Source: an uncultured Clostridia bacterium
GTDB taxonomy: Bacteria; Bacillota; Clostridia; Christensenellales; Borkfalkiaceae
DNA: 61,982 bases
Direction of reading: 5' to 3'
Assembly (NCBI GenBank): GCA_934249215.1
Contig: CAKQKN010000091.1
Location: 1 to 61,982 of the forward strand
Shown here: piece after piece, positions 34,696 to 43,500 of the stretch
How positions within the stretch are numbered: the first letter of the stretch is position 1
How the letters are laid out: each line of letters begins with the position of its first letter
The notes under the pieces: model-generated
Told to the model about the DNA's origin: nothing
The model's database searches: none
Seen by the model: only the letters and a program-made list of their open reading frames with translations
Position numbers and translations under genes: made by a program

Positions 34696-36804
34696 TTATA
34701 TTCCTTCCTTGATATGCAGGAGCCATTCGAAGAACACGAACGCAACGAGCGCCGCGGCGACGTACACGCACAGATCCTTGAAAAAGTCCTCGAATTCACC
34801 GCCGTGATACGGATCGTCCAGCGAGTCGTACACTTGGTTTATGTTGCTTTCGGAACTCGGCATTCTGACGAAAATCGTCTGAACGGAAGCGACTTTGCCC
34901 GATTCCTCGTCGAATATCGTTTCAACGTCGTATCTTCCGACCTTGTAAACGTTCAGATCGGTCGGAAATTCGGTAACGGAAACGAACGCGTTATCGTCTG
35001 GCGTTTCGGTCGGTTTCGAGCCGTAATACACGTTTACGCTCTCCCCGCGGCACTTAAGTCCGACCGCTTCGCCGATTTCGTAAATATCCTGTTCAATCGT
35101 AGCGGGAACGAAATAATCTATCGCGTTGGCGACGATCAGCGCGTATTCGGGACAAATTCCGAGGTTGGAAAAACGGAACCCGAACGACAGCGCAAGCACG
35201 CGCTCGCCGATCTTGTCTTTGACAGCCGCCACCGTCTGACCGCTGCACGTCATAAGCGGAGTATAGCCGTCGTTTGTAGAAAATACGAAACTTTTCGCTT
35301 TCGTGACGGCAATGTTCTGTGCGTCGATGTTTCTCATAACGGCTTGACCCGAACCCGCGTCCAGGAGCGTAAACGCATTCTTTCCGCTCGAAATTTCGCT
35401 TCCGCCGTAACTACCGCTGAAACCTTGCGGCAATTCTTCGAGTCCTATGAGAAAAGTCGCCCCGTCGACGGGAATATGCGCAGGAGTTCTGCCCTCGAAC
35501 ACGTAAAAATCAAAACCGGAAAGCGCGATGTCTTTATCGGGATCGCTCGGTTTTCTCGTAACGACTTCCACGTTCCACTTTTTCTTGTAATATTTATTGG
35601 CGAGAGTATCGAGAATACCCGTGGTGAACGGTGTACGCATACTGCTGGCGTACTGAATCCGAAGTGTCGGACGAGTTCCGCCGGGCAGCGTGTAAGTGTT
35701 GTCCGAATAAAAATCGTCGTTGAAATCAAGAGACTCGTACTCGCCCTCTACGTCGGACGCGTCGATAAGACGGACGGTCGCGGTGTCGTAACCGACGATA
35801 CCTTTCGACATAAAAAACGTATAGTCGTTCGCACCGTATGAACCGGCGTCGGCGCCGTCGAAATTATAGCGGAACAGAATGGTTTTCGTTTCGCCGTCCT
35901 CGCATTCCACTCTGCCTTTCGTAACGAAGTCCGAACCGCTCACAGTGCTGCCGTCGTCGGGATTGCCGATCGAAAGTTTAACCCCGAAAGAAGCCGCTGC
36001 TCCGTACGACGCGACTTTCACCTTGAAAGCGTAACGCCCGTCCACGAAGTCGGACGATACGTCGAGTATCGCGGCGTTCCATTCGCCTATCTCTTCGCCC
36101 GACGATTCGTCGATACGCGCCGATCTGCAATCTATCACGTTGACACCCTCGGGCACCGAATTATAATCGCCGTCCGTATAAACGTAAACCACAGCGGACG
36201 GGTTGAAGTTGAGAATTTCCTCGCACTTCTTCATTGCCGCTTCCATATCGGCTTCGCCATAACCGCAACCCGAAAGCTGCGTAAAAGCCGAACTTGCCGC
36301 GTCGTCGCCGCCGCGAAGAGTCGTCACCGTATCGCTGAAAGCCGAAGCGTTGTCGCCCGAAACGCGGGAGAGAACTATCGACGGCTTGTCGTCGGCGCGG
36401 ATAACGGAAACGATTCCGCCCGAACTCAACATATCGCGGCCGCGTTCGTCGATCATATCGAGCGCGCGATCGTACCGCGTTTTGTCGTTCGTTCTTACCC
36501 TCATGCTTGCCGACGCGTCGAGCACGAAAACGACTTCGTTCTGTTCGACGAGCGCCTTAAGCACTTTCGAAGGCTGAGCAAGTATAGTCGTACAGCAGGC
36601 AAGGACGGCAATCTGACAGATAATGATTAAAATATCCCGCAACTTACTCGTGGGGATACGCTTCTTTCTATATTTAAGACTTAATTTCCAAATGAACGTA
36701 CTGGAAATATATTTTTGCTGGAAATTCGGCTTGATGATATAGATGATTATGAGAATCGCTATACTTATCGCGGCCAAAAAACCAAGCGGCGCTAAAAACG
36801 TCAT
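34696..36804 (-). CDS. BatA-like membrane protein with vWA domain
   Basis: The product has 702 residues. The N-terminal BatA/aerotolerance-type domain has two spans (about 3-24 and 58-78; FLAPLGFLAAISIAILIIIY). A vWA domain (about 88-250) follows with MIDAS VFVLDASASMR. Beta-rich extracytoplasmic domains take up about 260-670, and a last span (about 682-697) ends in LLHIKEGI. The start overlaps the DUF58 gene by four bases (ATGA), showing translational coupling. Such proteins are typically encoded with MoxR ATPases and DUF58 proteins and are thought to work together as an envelope-associated chaperone or assembly system. The target is not evident. Confidence 0.92.
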   Translation of the reverse strand: MTFLAPLGFLAAISIAILIIIYIIKPNFQQKYISSTFIWKLSLKYRKKRIPTSKLRDILIIICQIAVLACCTTILAQPSKVLKALVEQNEVVFVLDASASMRVRTNDKTRYDRALDMIDERGRDMLSSGGIVSVIRADDKPSIVLSRVSGDNASAFSDTVTTLRGGDDAASSAFTQLSGCGYGEADMEAAMKKCEEILNFNPSAVVYVYTDGDYNSVPEGVNVIDCRSARIDESSGEEIGEWNAAILDVSSDFVDGRYAFKVKVASYGAAASFGVKLSIGNPDDGSTVSGSDFVTKGRVECEDGETKTILFRYNFDGADAGSYGANDYTFFMSKGIVGYDTATVRLIDASDVEGEYESLDFNDDFYSDNTYTLPGGTRPTLRIQYASSMRTPFTTGILDTLANKYYKKKWNVEVVTRKPSDPDKDIALSGFDFYVFEGRTPAHIPVDGATFLIGLEELPQGFSGSYGGSEISSGKNAFTLLDAGSGQAVMRNIDAQNIAVTKAKSFVFSTNDGYTPLMTCSGQTVAAVKDKIGERVLALSFGFRFSNLGICPEYALIVANAIDYFVPATIEQDIYEIGEAVGLKCRGESVNVYYGSKPTETPDDNAFVSVTEFPTDLNVYKVGRYDVETIFDEESGKVASVQTIFVRMPSSESNINQVYDSLDDPYHGGEFEDFFKDLCVYVAAALVAFVFFEWLLHIKEGI

Positions 36805-37700
36805 GACATTATACCAACCTTTAGTAAATCACCGAATAAAACCCGCTCGATGGGCTCGTTCGTGCGAAGCGACACGAACCCCACGTCCCTCTTTTTACAG
36901 AACTCGCGCATGTCCTCCATATAATCGTCAAACGCGCGTTTATAAGAATCCAGCATGCTTTTCGTTATTCTGATCTTGAGATTTTTGGAATCGGAAACGT
37001 CAACCGACTCCGAGTCGATAAGGTTAACGCGCCCGTCGTACATAGGATCGGCTTCTTCGGGCGTCAGAATCTGAATGAGAAGCACCTGACGCTTTTTGTA
37101 GCACAGAAAGTCCACCGCTTTTTTCCAGTCGCTTTCCGTATAGAAATCGGATACGATTACGGTCAGCCCGTTGTTGACGGTAACGTCCGGGCATCCGGTA
37201 ATGCACTTTTCCATATCCACGTCACCGTCGAAAGTTTCTTCCGAAAGCGAACTCACCGCGCGAAAGAACGCGGGCTTGCCGACGATCGAACCGTAAGGGT
37301 TTTCCGCCTTATCGCCCCGCATCAGATAAAATCCCACTCTGTCCATATTCTGGACGGCGAGAAACCCGAGAGCCGCCGCCGCGGCAGTCGTATAGGACGC
37401 TTTGTTCGCGTCGTCCCGCCCCATAGACGCCGAAAAATCAACGAAAATCTGAACGTTCATCTGCCGCTCGTCGGTGAAGAGTTTAAGGAAAAATTTTTCG
37501 AATCTGCTATAGAGATTCCAGTCGATTCGACGGATATCGTCACCCAACTGATATTCGCGGAAATCGGCAAACTCCACCGTCTGACCGTAAGTGTTGACGA
37601 GGTGCTTGCCGCCGAAATAGCCGGTCAGGCTTGATCTTAAATTCAAAGATAACGTTTCCAAACGACTGAAAAAATTGTCGTTCAAGCGTGTGTTTTTCAT
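36801..37700 (-). CDS. DUF58 domain protein
   Basis: The product has 299 residues. The hallmark stretch FADFREYQLGDDIRRIDWNL (about 44-63) and the vWA-like core VQIFVDFSASMG are present. It is soluble and cytoplasmic by prediction. DUF58 proteins are standard partners of MoxR ATPases. GGAG lies 11 bases before the ATG, and 57 bases separate it from the MoxR gene. It is coupled by overlap to the BatA-like gene. Confidence 0.94.
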   Translation of the reverse strand: MKNTRLNDNFFSRLETLSLNLRSSLTGYFGGKHLVNTYGQTVEFADFREYQLGDDIRRIDWNLYSRFEKFFLKLFTDERQMNVQIFVDFSASMGRDDANKASYTTAAAAALGFLAVQNMDRVGFYLMRGDKAENPYGSIVGKPAFFRAVSSLSEETFDGDVDMEKCITGCPDVTVNNGLTVIVSDFYTESDWKKAVDFLCYKKRQVLLIQILTPEEADPMYDGRVNLIDSESVDVSDSKNLKIRITKSMLDSYKRAFDDYMEDMREFCKKRDVGFVSLRTNEPIERVLFGDLLKVGIMS

Positions 37701-37732
37701 TATGACTTATTCTCCGTCAAAAGAAACCAAAC

Positions 37733-37760
37733 GTCCGATAACGGACTTATAGACTGATTA
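37733..37760 (-). repeat. Post-stop repeated element, copy 2
   Basis: It starts at the stop codon of the MoxR gene and reads, on the minus strand, TAATCAGTCTATAAGTCCGT and then TATCGGAC. It resembles the element at 31692-31719. A GTCCG/CGGAC stem with loop TTAT lies within it. A third, shorter match (TAATCGACTTATAGAGC) lies at 40525-40541. Confidence 0.5.
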
Positions 37761-38756
37761 TTTGAGTTTTTTTGCCTTTTCGCTCACTTCGTCTACTACC
37801 ATACGGATAACCTGGTCGGCGGACACTCTTTCGGCGACCGCTTCGAAGTTGAGTTTAATACGATGGCGCAGTACGGGGAAGGCAAGCTGATTGATATCCG
37901 AGAAGGATACGTTGAATCTGCCCTTGATGAGCGCAAGAACTTTCGCCGCCGAAATAAGCGCTTGTCCGGCACGCGGGCTGGCGCCCACTCTGATATATTT
38001 CTTCGCGCCTTCCGCGGCGTATTCGCCGTCCGGGTGAGTCGCCGAAGTCATATACATGGCGTAGCGCAGAACTTCCCTCGCGACGGGAATCTGGTTCGCG
38101 GTCGCGCGCATTTCGAGAAGCTGTTCGGCGTTGCACGCGCTTTCCGCAACTTCCGCCATCGTTTTCTGCGTCATGTCGACGATCTCCATAAGCTCTTCGA
38201 GCGAGGGATCGGGAACGAGAAGTTTAAACATGAAACGGTCCATCTGCGCTTCGGGCAACGGATAAGTACCGTCCTGCTCGATCGGGTTCTGCGTCGCAAG
38301 AACGAAGAAGGGCTCCGCGAGTTTTCTCGAAACGCCCATAACGGTAACGGTATGCTCCTGCATCGCCTCGAGAAGAGCCGACTGCGTTTTCGGCGTCGCA
38401 CGGTTGATTTCGTCGGCAAGAATTATGTTGCTGAAAATGGGACCGGGCTGAAACTGAAACGACGAGTTTCCGTCCGCGTCCTTGACGATTATGTTCGTTC
38501 CGGTAACGTCCGCAGGCATAAGGTCGGGCGTAAACTGAATACGCGAGAACGGCAGATCGAATCCTCTGCCGAGCGATCTTACGAGACGGGTTTTTCCGAC
38601 GCCCGGAACACCTTCGAGAAGAACGTTACCGCCCGCGATCATGGCGATGACGGTGTTTTCGACAACCTCTTTCTGCCCGATGACGTCGCGCGAAATCTGA
38701 TTGAAGATATTGTCGCATTGTTTGCAAAACTGTTCGATGTTTTTTTCGTTTACCAT
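37758..38756 (-). CDS. MoxR-family AAA+ ATPase
   Basis: The product has 332 residues, the usual family length. Walker A is GVPGVGKT (about 48-55), Walker B is IILADEINRA, sensor 1 is FFVLATQNPIEQDGTYPLPE, and the arginine-finger region is LPEAQMDRFMFK. These are classical MoxR features. Its partners are encoded directly downstream (DUF58, BatA-like, double vWA). By family knowledge it is a chaperone-like ATPase that acts with vWA proteins. The ribosome site is weak (GAGTGAG). The preceding 350-base gap and the hairpin in it suggest a separate transcription start. Confidence 0.95.
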   Translation of the reverse strand: MVNEKNIEQFCKQCDNIFNQISRDVIGQKEVVENTVIAMIAGGNVLLEGVPGVGKTRLVRSLGRGFDLPFSRIQFTPDLMPADVTGTNIIVKDADGNSSFQFQPGPIFSNIILADEINRATPKTQSALLEAMQEHTVTVMGVSRKLAEPFFVLATQNPIEQDGTYPLPEAQMDRFMFKLLVPDPSLEELMEIVDMTQKTMAEVAESACNAEQLLEMRATANQIPVAREVLRYAMYMTSATHPDGEYAAEGAKKYIRVGASPRAGQALISAAKVLALIKGRFNVSFSDINQLAFPVLRHRIKLNFEAVAERVSADQVIRMVVDEVSEKAKKLK

Positions 38757-38776
38757 TTTTGTTTACTCACTCGTGA

Positions 38777-38817
38777 AATAGTATCTGTATTGTCTTTGAA
38801 TAGTATCTATGTCGTCT
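38777..38817. repeat. Direct repeat upstream of MoxR, possible operator
   Basis: Two 19-base copies begin AATAGTATCTRT at 38777 and 38799, 22 bases apart (two helical turns). They lie 21-60 bases before the MoxR start codon. No clear promoter could be placed with confidence. Confidence 0.4.
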
Positions 38818-38957
38818 TAAAATTTATTTGTTCTTTTTCTTGGAGAACTTCCTTTCGATACCCCATTTACGGGCTTTACGTTTGCCCGGATGATCGCGGA
38901 AAAGGGCTGAAATATCGCTTTTTTCCGGTAATTCGCGACAAGGAAAGGAAAACCTTT

Positions 38958-38988
38958 TAAAAAAGCGTATCGGGCGACCGCCGCCCGC
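38958..38988 (-). terminator. Possible terminator after the 352-residue membrane protein gene
   Basis: In minus orientation CGGGCG pairs with CGCCCG (loop GCGGT). Seven bases later a run of T follows (GCTTTTTT). The gap between stem and T-run is longer than ideal. Confidence 0.4.
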
Positions 38989-39107
38989 CCCGTTTTTCGG
39001 TGCGCAGGCACTGCAATCGCCCTTCCCCGCAGACTCCGAATAACCCGAAGTCCGCGACAAACGCATTTTTTCGTTTTATCGGGGAATTCCCCTCAAATCT
39101 TTCTCGG

Positions 39108-40166
39108 TTAACCTCTTCCGATCGAGTTGAAATAATCGTCGATAAGGTTCTTATCTCCGTTAGTTAGTTTGGAATCGTTGTTCACTCGGTCTATCGCATT
39201 CTGATGTGCGTCGTCGTAAATCTTATCGCCGTAGTAAGTTTTTCCGTCGATTATGAGTTGCGATTCATCCGAGGCTCCGCCTCCTGCTCCGCTGCCTTTA
39301 TCATTACTCTCTTCCTGGTCCGACTTGGACTCCTCACTCGGATCGGAGGGAGCGCTGTCATTGTCCTTTTCAGAACTATCGCCGTCACCCGACTGCCCCT
39401 CTCCGGGTTTTTTGAAAGCTTCGTCGGGATCGTAATCGGTAAGCGCTTCGAACACAGCTTTGACGGTGATATCGCCGTCAGTCGGAACGTCGCTGCGAGC
39501 GTTGTCCTTGACGCCGTCGCTCCACTTGACGAAAACGTAACCGTCGTCAGGAACGGCAACGACGAAACTTCCCGCGTCGCCCTCCGTGACACGCTGTTCG
39601 GTTTTACCCGAAAGCGTTCCGCCTTCCGTCGCCGTATAAATCAGCGAGTATTTTGCGGGAATGCCCTTGGCAACGTCGCGCCCGAACGGAAGAACTCCGT
39701 TTGCGGACAACGCAGAAACCGTGGTAAGCCCCGCGCCGAGCGGTAATGCGACCGCAAGGCAGACGAGAAGTGCCGTCGAAAGAACGAGCGAAAGCCTTTT
39801 CTCGCTCACTTTGGCAAGCGCGCCGAGTGTGTCCTCGCGCTGACGGCGAGCGATATACGAATCGTCGTCCTTAAGGCTCTCCATCGTTATCATACGTTCC
39901 TCGAGCCCGAGTTCGTCGATCACGGAAGCAACCGCGCGTTCGCTTTTACGATACTTTACAAAATAGAAAATCGGCGTAAAAACCGCGATAACCGCAAAAA
40001 ACACGGGTACGTAAACCCAAACCGCAAGAAAACCGAAATACCAGCCTATTCCCGCAAAAATCGCAAGCGAAAACAGTGCGACGACGATCGACGCCATGAC
40101 AGACTTTTTGACCGCGCCGCGAGTAAGTTTTCCGATGAATTTACGAGCGTCCTTACATTCTCTCAT
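39108..40166 (-). CDS. Three-span membrane protein with InlB-like external domain
   Basis: The product has 352 residues from the ATG at 40166, which has AAGGAGG seven bases upstream. The frame continues to 40256 but without a ribosome site. Three spans are seen (about 22-42, 47-69 and 117-140). They are followed by an extracytoplasmic domain resembling a bacterial InlB-like repeat (GGTLSGKTEQRVTEGDAGSF, then YVFVKWSDG and ITVKAVFE). A Ser/Glu/Asp-rich linker and a charged C-terminus (NAIDRVNNDSKLTNGDKNLI) complete it. The family is not recognised. It stands first in the MoxR/vWA series and may be a membrane partner of that complex. Confidence 0.85.
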   Translation of the reverse strand: MRECKDARKFIGKLTRGAVKKSVMASIVVALFSLAIFAGIGWYFGFLAVWVYVPVFFAVIAVFTPIFYFVKYRKSERAVASVIDELGLEERMITMESLKDDDSYIARRQREDTLGALAKVSEKRLSLVLSTALLVCLAVALPLGAGLTTVSALSANGVLPFGRDVAKGIPAKYSLIYTATEGGTLSGKTEQRVTEGDAGSFVVAVPDDGYVFVKWSDGVKDNARSDVPTDGDITVKAVFEALTDYDPDEAFKKPGEGQSGDGDSSEKDNDSAPSDPSEESKSDQEESNDKGSGAGGGASDESQLIIDGKTYYGDKIYDDAHQNAIDRVNNDSKLTNGDKNLIDDYFNSIGRG

Positions 40167-40280
40167 AACCGAACCTCCTTGGGTATTTCCTATCGTAATC
40201 GTCGGAGCCTTTGCCATAGACCGAAAATCGAACCGCCGAAGCGGCGGAATCGGCACAAGTCCCCCTACGTTACTTTGTGC

Positions 40281-40309
40281 ATTATATCATATTTTTTCGT
40301 CGGTGGAAA
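40281..40309 (-). promoter_or_regulatory. Extended -10 promoter of the 352-residue membrane protein gene
   Basis: TGATATAAT on the minus strand is an extended -10 (hexamer at 40281-40286). The -35 region 17 bases upstream is weak (TTTCCA). The predicted start gives a leader of about 110 bases before 40166. Confidence 0.6.
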
Positions 40310-40460
40310 ACAAATTTACCCCTTTTTATGAAAATAATGATTCGAATTTCCGAATGATTTTTGCAAAAAGGCCGTTTTTTCAGGCAAAAAATACTTTTTT
40401 TAACCGATAATTCGAAAAATCCGGATTCTAAAAAAGGCCGATTTGTCCGCGCCGGACGAA

Positions 40461-40502
40461 CAAAAAAGAGGACAGACTTCGCTCTGCGATACCTGTCCCC
40501 TT
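40461..40502 (-). terminator. Intrinsic terminator of the giant LRR lipoprotein gene
   Basis: In minus orientation AAGGGGACAG pairs with CTGTCCTCTT (one G-U), with a small TCGC/GCGA stem inside the loop. TTTTTT follows. It lies 66 bases after the stop codon. A second stem, GAGCGG/CCGCTC with an AAAA loop, lies at 40513-40528 between them. Confidence 0.85.
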
Positions 40503-40567
40503 CCTATTTGTCGAGCGGAAAACCGCTCTATAAGTCGATTATCTCGACAATTCGGTAACTTTAAACC

Positions 40568-43500
40568 TTATTTCGACAGTGCGACGTATGCGCCGTCCCA
40601 CGCGTAATTATAAGCGTTTGCCGTCCAACCGGTCGCGAGTTTTCTGTTCGCGAGCGTCGGGTCGGTGTTGTCGTGCAGTACGAAATAAACTTTCTTGGTC
40701 GCTTCGCCTTCGGTCGTTTCGAAATAATCCGAAAGCTTTTCGAGCTTGACCGTGATGTCGATGCTGCCGTAGTTGCCGCCGTCGTCTTTCGTTGCTTCGA
40801 GCGCACTGCCCTCAACGGTGTAAAGAACGGTTTCTGTGTACGTTTCGGCGGTTGCGGGATCGACGAGCGCGAGAGCGAACGTGAACGTGCGTCCGGTGAG
40901 CTTCGCCGCTTTTTCGGCGGTGATGCTCGCCTTAATGACGTATCCGTCCGAAAGCGTGTCGGCGATCACGTAGGTCAGCGAAACGGCGTCGTTATCGACG
41001 GTCGCGTCGCCTATAGCGAGTTCGGTTTCTTCGTCGTATACGAGTCTTGCGTTACACTCTTTGTTCCAGTTGCCCGTAAACAAGCCGGCGACTATGTCTT
41101 TCGAAGCCTTAAAGTGCAGAATCTGATCGCTCGTCCAACCTCTGAACGCCCATACGGAACATGCCGCACTTTCGGGAATTATAAGTTCCTTAATGCCGGT
41201 CGCGTAGTTAAACGCGGACGAGCTTATCAATATAAGACCTTCGGGAAGAACGACTTCCTTGAGCGCGGCGCAGTTTTCGAAGAACGACATCTTGAGTTCG
41301 TTCAGCGAGCTGTTGCCGAAGCTGAATTTCTCGAGCTGCAAGCAGCCTTCGAAGTGAGAGTAGCCTGCGAGATCGGTAATGTGTTCGGGCATCGTGTATT
41401 CCTTAAGACCGGAGTATGCGAACATATAGCTCGGCAACTCGGTAAGGTCCTGCGGCAGAACGACTTCTTCAAGTTCGTTCGCCTGATAGAACAAGCTGCC
41501 CTTAACCGCGCTAGCCTTTGTGAACGTAGCCTTTCTCAGCGAGCTGTACATAAACGCACCGGTTCCGTCTTTCGTCAGAACGTTATCCTTGGATATCGTA
41601 GGCCTAGATGCGGAAGTCTTGGTAAGAGCGTCGAACGTTACTTCGAGTTTCTTGCCGTCCGTTCTTCCCGCGCCTGCATACGCGAATACTTTGGCGTTTA
41701 ACGTCTGGACGTTTTCAAGGTTAACCTTGTAAAGCTGATAGAGGTTTTCGAACACGGAAGCTTCGAGTGTCGTAAGCGTCGACGGGAGAACGATTTCTTC
41801 GATCGCGGAGCAACCTTTGTAATCGTATTCGCCTTCGGTTTCCGCACTTTCCGCGCGCGCTTTGCCTGCGAAAGCACTCGCGCCGAGAGTCTTTAATCCT
41901 TCGGGAAGTTCGAGTTTGGTCATCGTGAATGCGACTTCCTTAAACGCGCTTGCTCCGATCGAGGTAATTCCCGCGGGGAATGAGATTTCGGTAAGCGAAG
42001 TTCCCGCGAACGCGCTTGCTCCGATCGTCGTAAGACCTTCGGGCAGAACTATTGCGGTGAGCGGAACGTTTTCGAACGCGTTTGCGCCGATTGACGTCAA
42101 CCCTGCAGGGAGCGTTATCGCCGTGAATACGTTGTTTTTGAACATACCTTGCGGTATCGTCGTGAGTGTGGACGGGAGAGTTACTTCCGCAACCGCCGAG
42201 CCGTTGAATATGTCGGCAGCGGTTCCGACGCTCTTGATTCCTTCCGCAAGCGTGACTTTAGTGAGAGTTTCAAGGTTTGCGAACGCCTGTTTACCGAGCG
42301 TGGTGACGTTCTTCGGAATGACGATCGAAGTGATCGGAGTACCCTTGAACGCGGTTTCGCCGATAGTCTTGAGGCTTTCGGGCAACGTTACTTCGGTGAG
42401 AGCGGTGCCGCTGAACGCAGATTTGCCGATGCTCGTGATCTTGTCGCCGAGCGAGATCGAGGTGATCTTGGTGTTTTCGAACACGCTGTCGCCGATCGAA
42501 GTCAGCGTCGCGGGGAGTTTCATTTCGCCCGTGAGAGCGGTGCCCTTAAATACTGCTTTTTCGAGCTTCGCAAGTTTGCTCGGAAGCGTTACCGAGGTAA
42601 TGCCCGTATTTTCGAACGCGCTTGCACCGATTGACGTCACCGTTTCGGGGATCGTGATAGCACCCGCAATATCGGTTCCCTTGAACGCGCTTGCGCCGAT
42701 CGTCTTAAGTTTACTCGGAAGCGTTATCGAAGTGATATTCGTGTTTTCAAACGCGCTTGCGCCGATCGACGTTACAGTTTCGGGGATCGTGATTGCGCCC
42801 GCGAGAGTGGAACCCTTGAACGCACTTGTCCCGATCGAGGTGATTCCGCTCGGGATAGTGAAAGTGGTATCCCCGGTCATCTTCCAGTTAGCGAACGCCG
42901 AGTCGGAAATCTTCGTCATCGTCGCGGGGAATTTAACCTCGGTGAGTTTCGAACAGTTATAGAACGCGTTTGCGTTGATATCTTTGATACCGCTAAGGTC
43001 GAGCGCACCCGCCTTGTTTGCGGGAACGGAAATAAGTTTCGTGCCCGCTTTGTCGTAAAGCACTCCGTCTTTAACGCTGAACTTCGTCGCGCTTTCGTCG
43101 ATATCGTATTTTTCGATCGCGCTGTCCGTAAACCATGCGTAATCGAACGAAGCAAGGCTCTTCGGAAGTTTGAAAGTCTTGATCGCCGTATCCTGGAGGA
43201 ACTTCGCGGGAAGCTGGGTCATCGAATCGGAAACGGTTACGCTTGCAAGACTCGCGCAGTTGTAAAATACGCTCGAAATGTTCGTCGGAATCGTACCCTC
43301 GAACGTAACGCTGGTAAGATTCGTACAACTTGAGAACAAGCTACCACCCTTACCCTTAAGATCTTTCTTGAACGTTACGGAGGTGAGCTTCGTGTTGCTT
43401 GCGAGCGCGTAGGTGTTCACGTTTTCGAGGCTGTCGAAAGTCGCGGTTGTAAGACCGGTATTTCTTAGCGCATTTGATCCAAGCGTTTCAACGCTTCCGA

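Larger units (their letters stand above)
38757..39107. other. Intergenic region upstream of MoxR
   Basis: No convincing gene is present. It contains a 19-base direct repeat (38777-38817), a GC-rich hairpin followed by a T-run (38958-38988) and a 12-base palindrome GGGGAATTCCCC (39081-39092). Two overlapping short minus frames (up to 80 codons) lack ribosome sites and recognisable sequence. Confidence 0.6.

Noticed and set aside
38817..39066. Two overlapping minus-strand frames (64 and 80 codons) before MoxR
   Set aside because: Neither has a ribosome site, and sequence is not protein-like beyond charged residues; the region holds regulatory-looking repeats instead.
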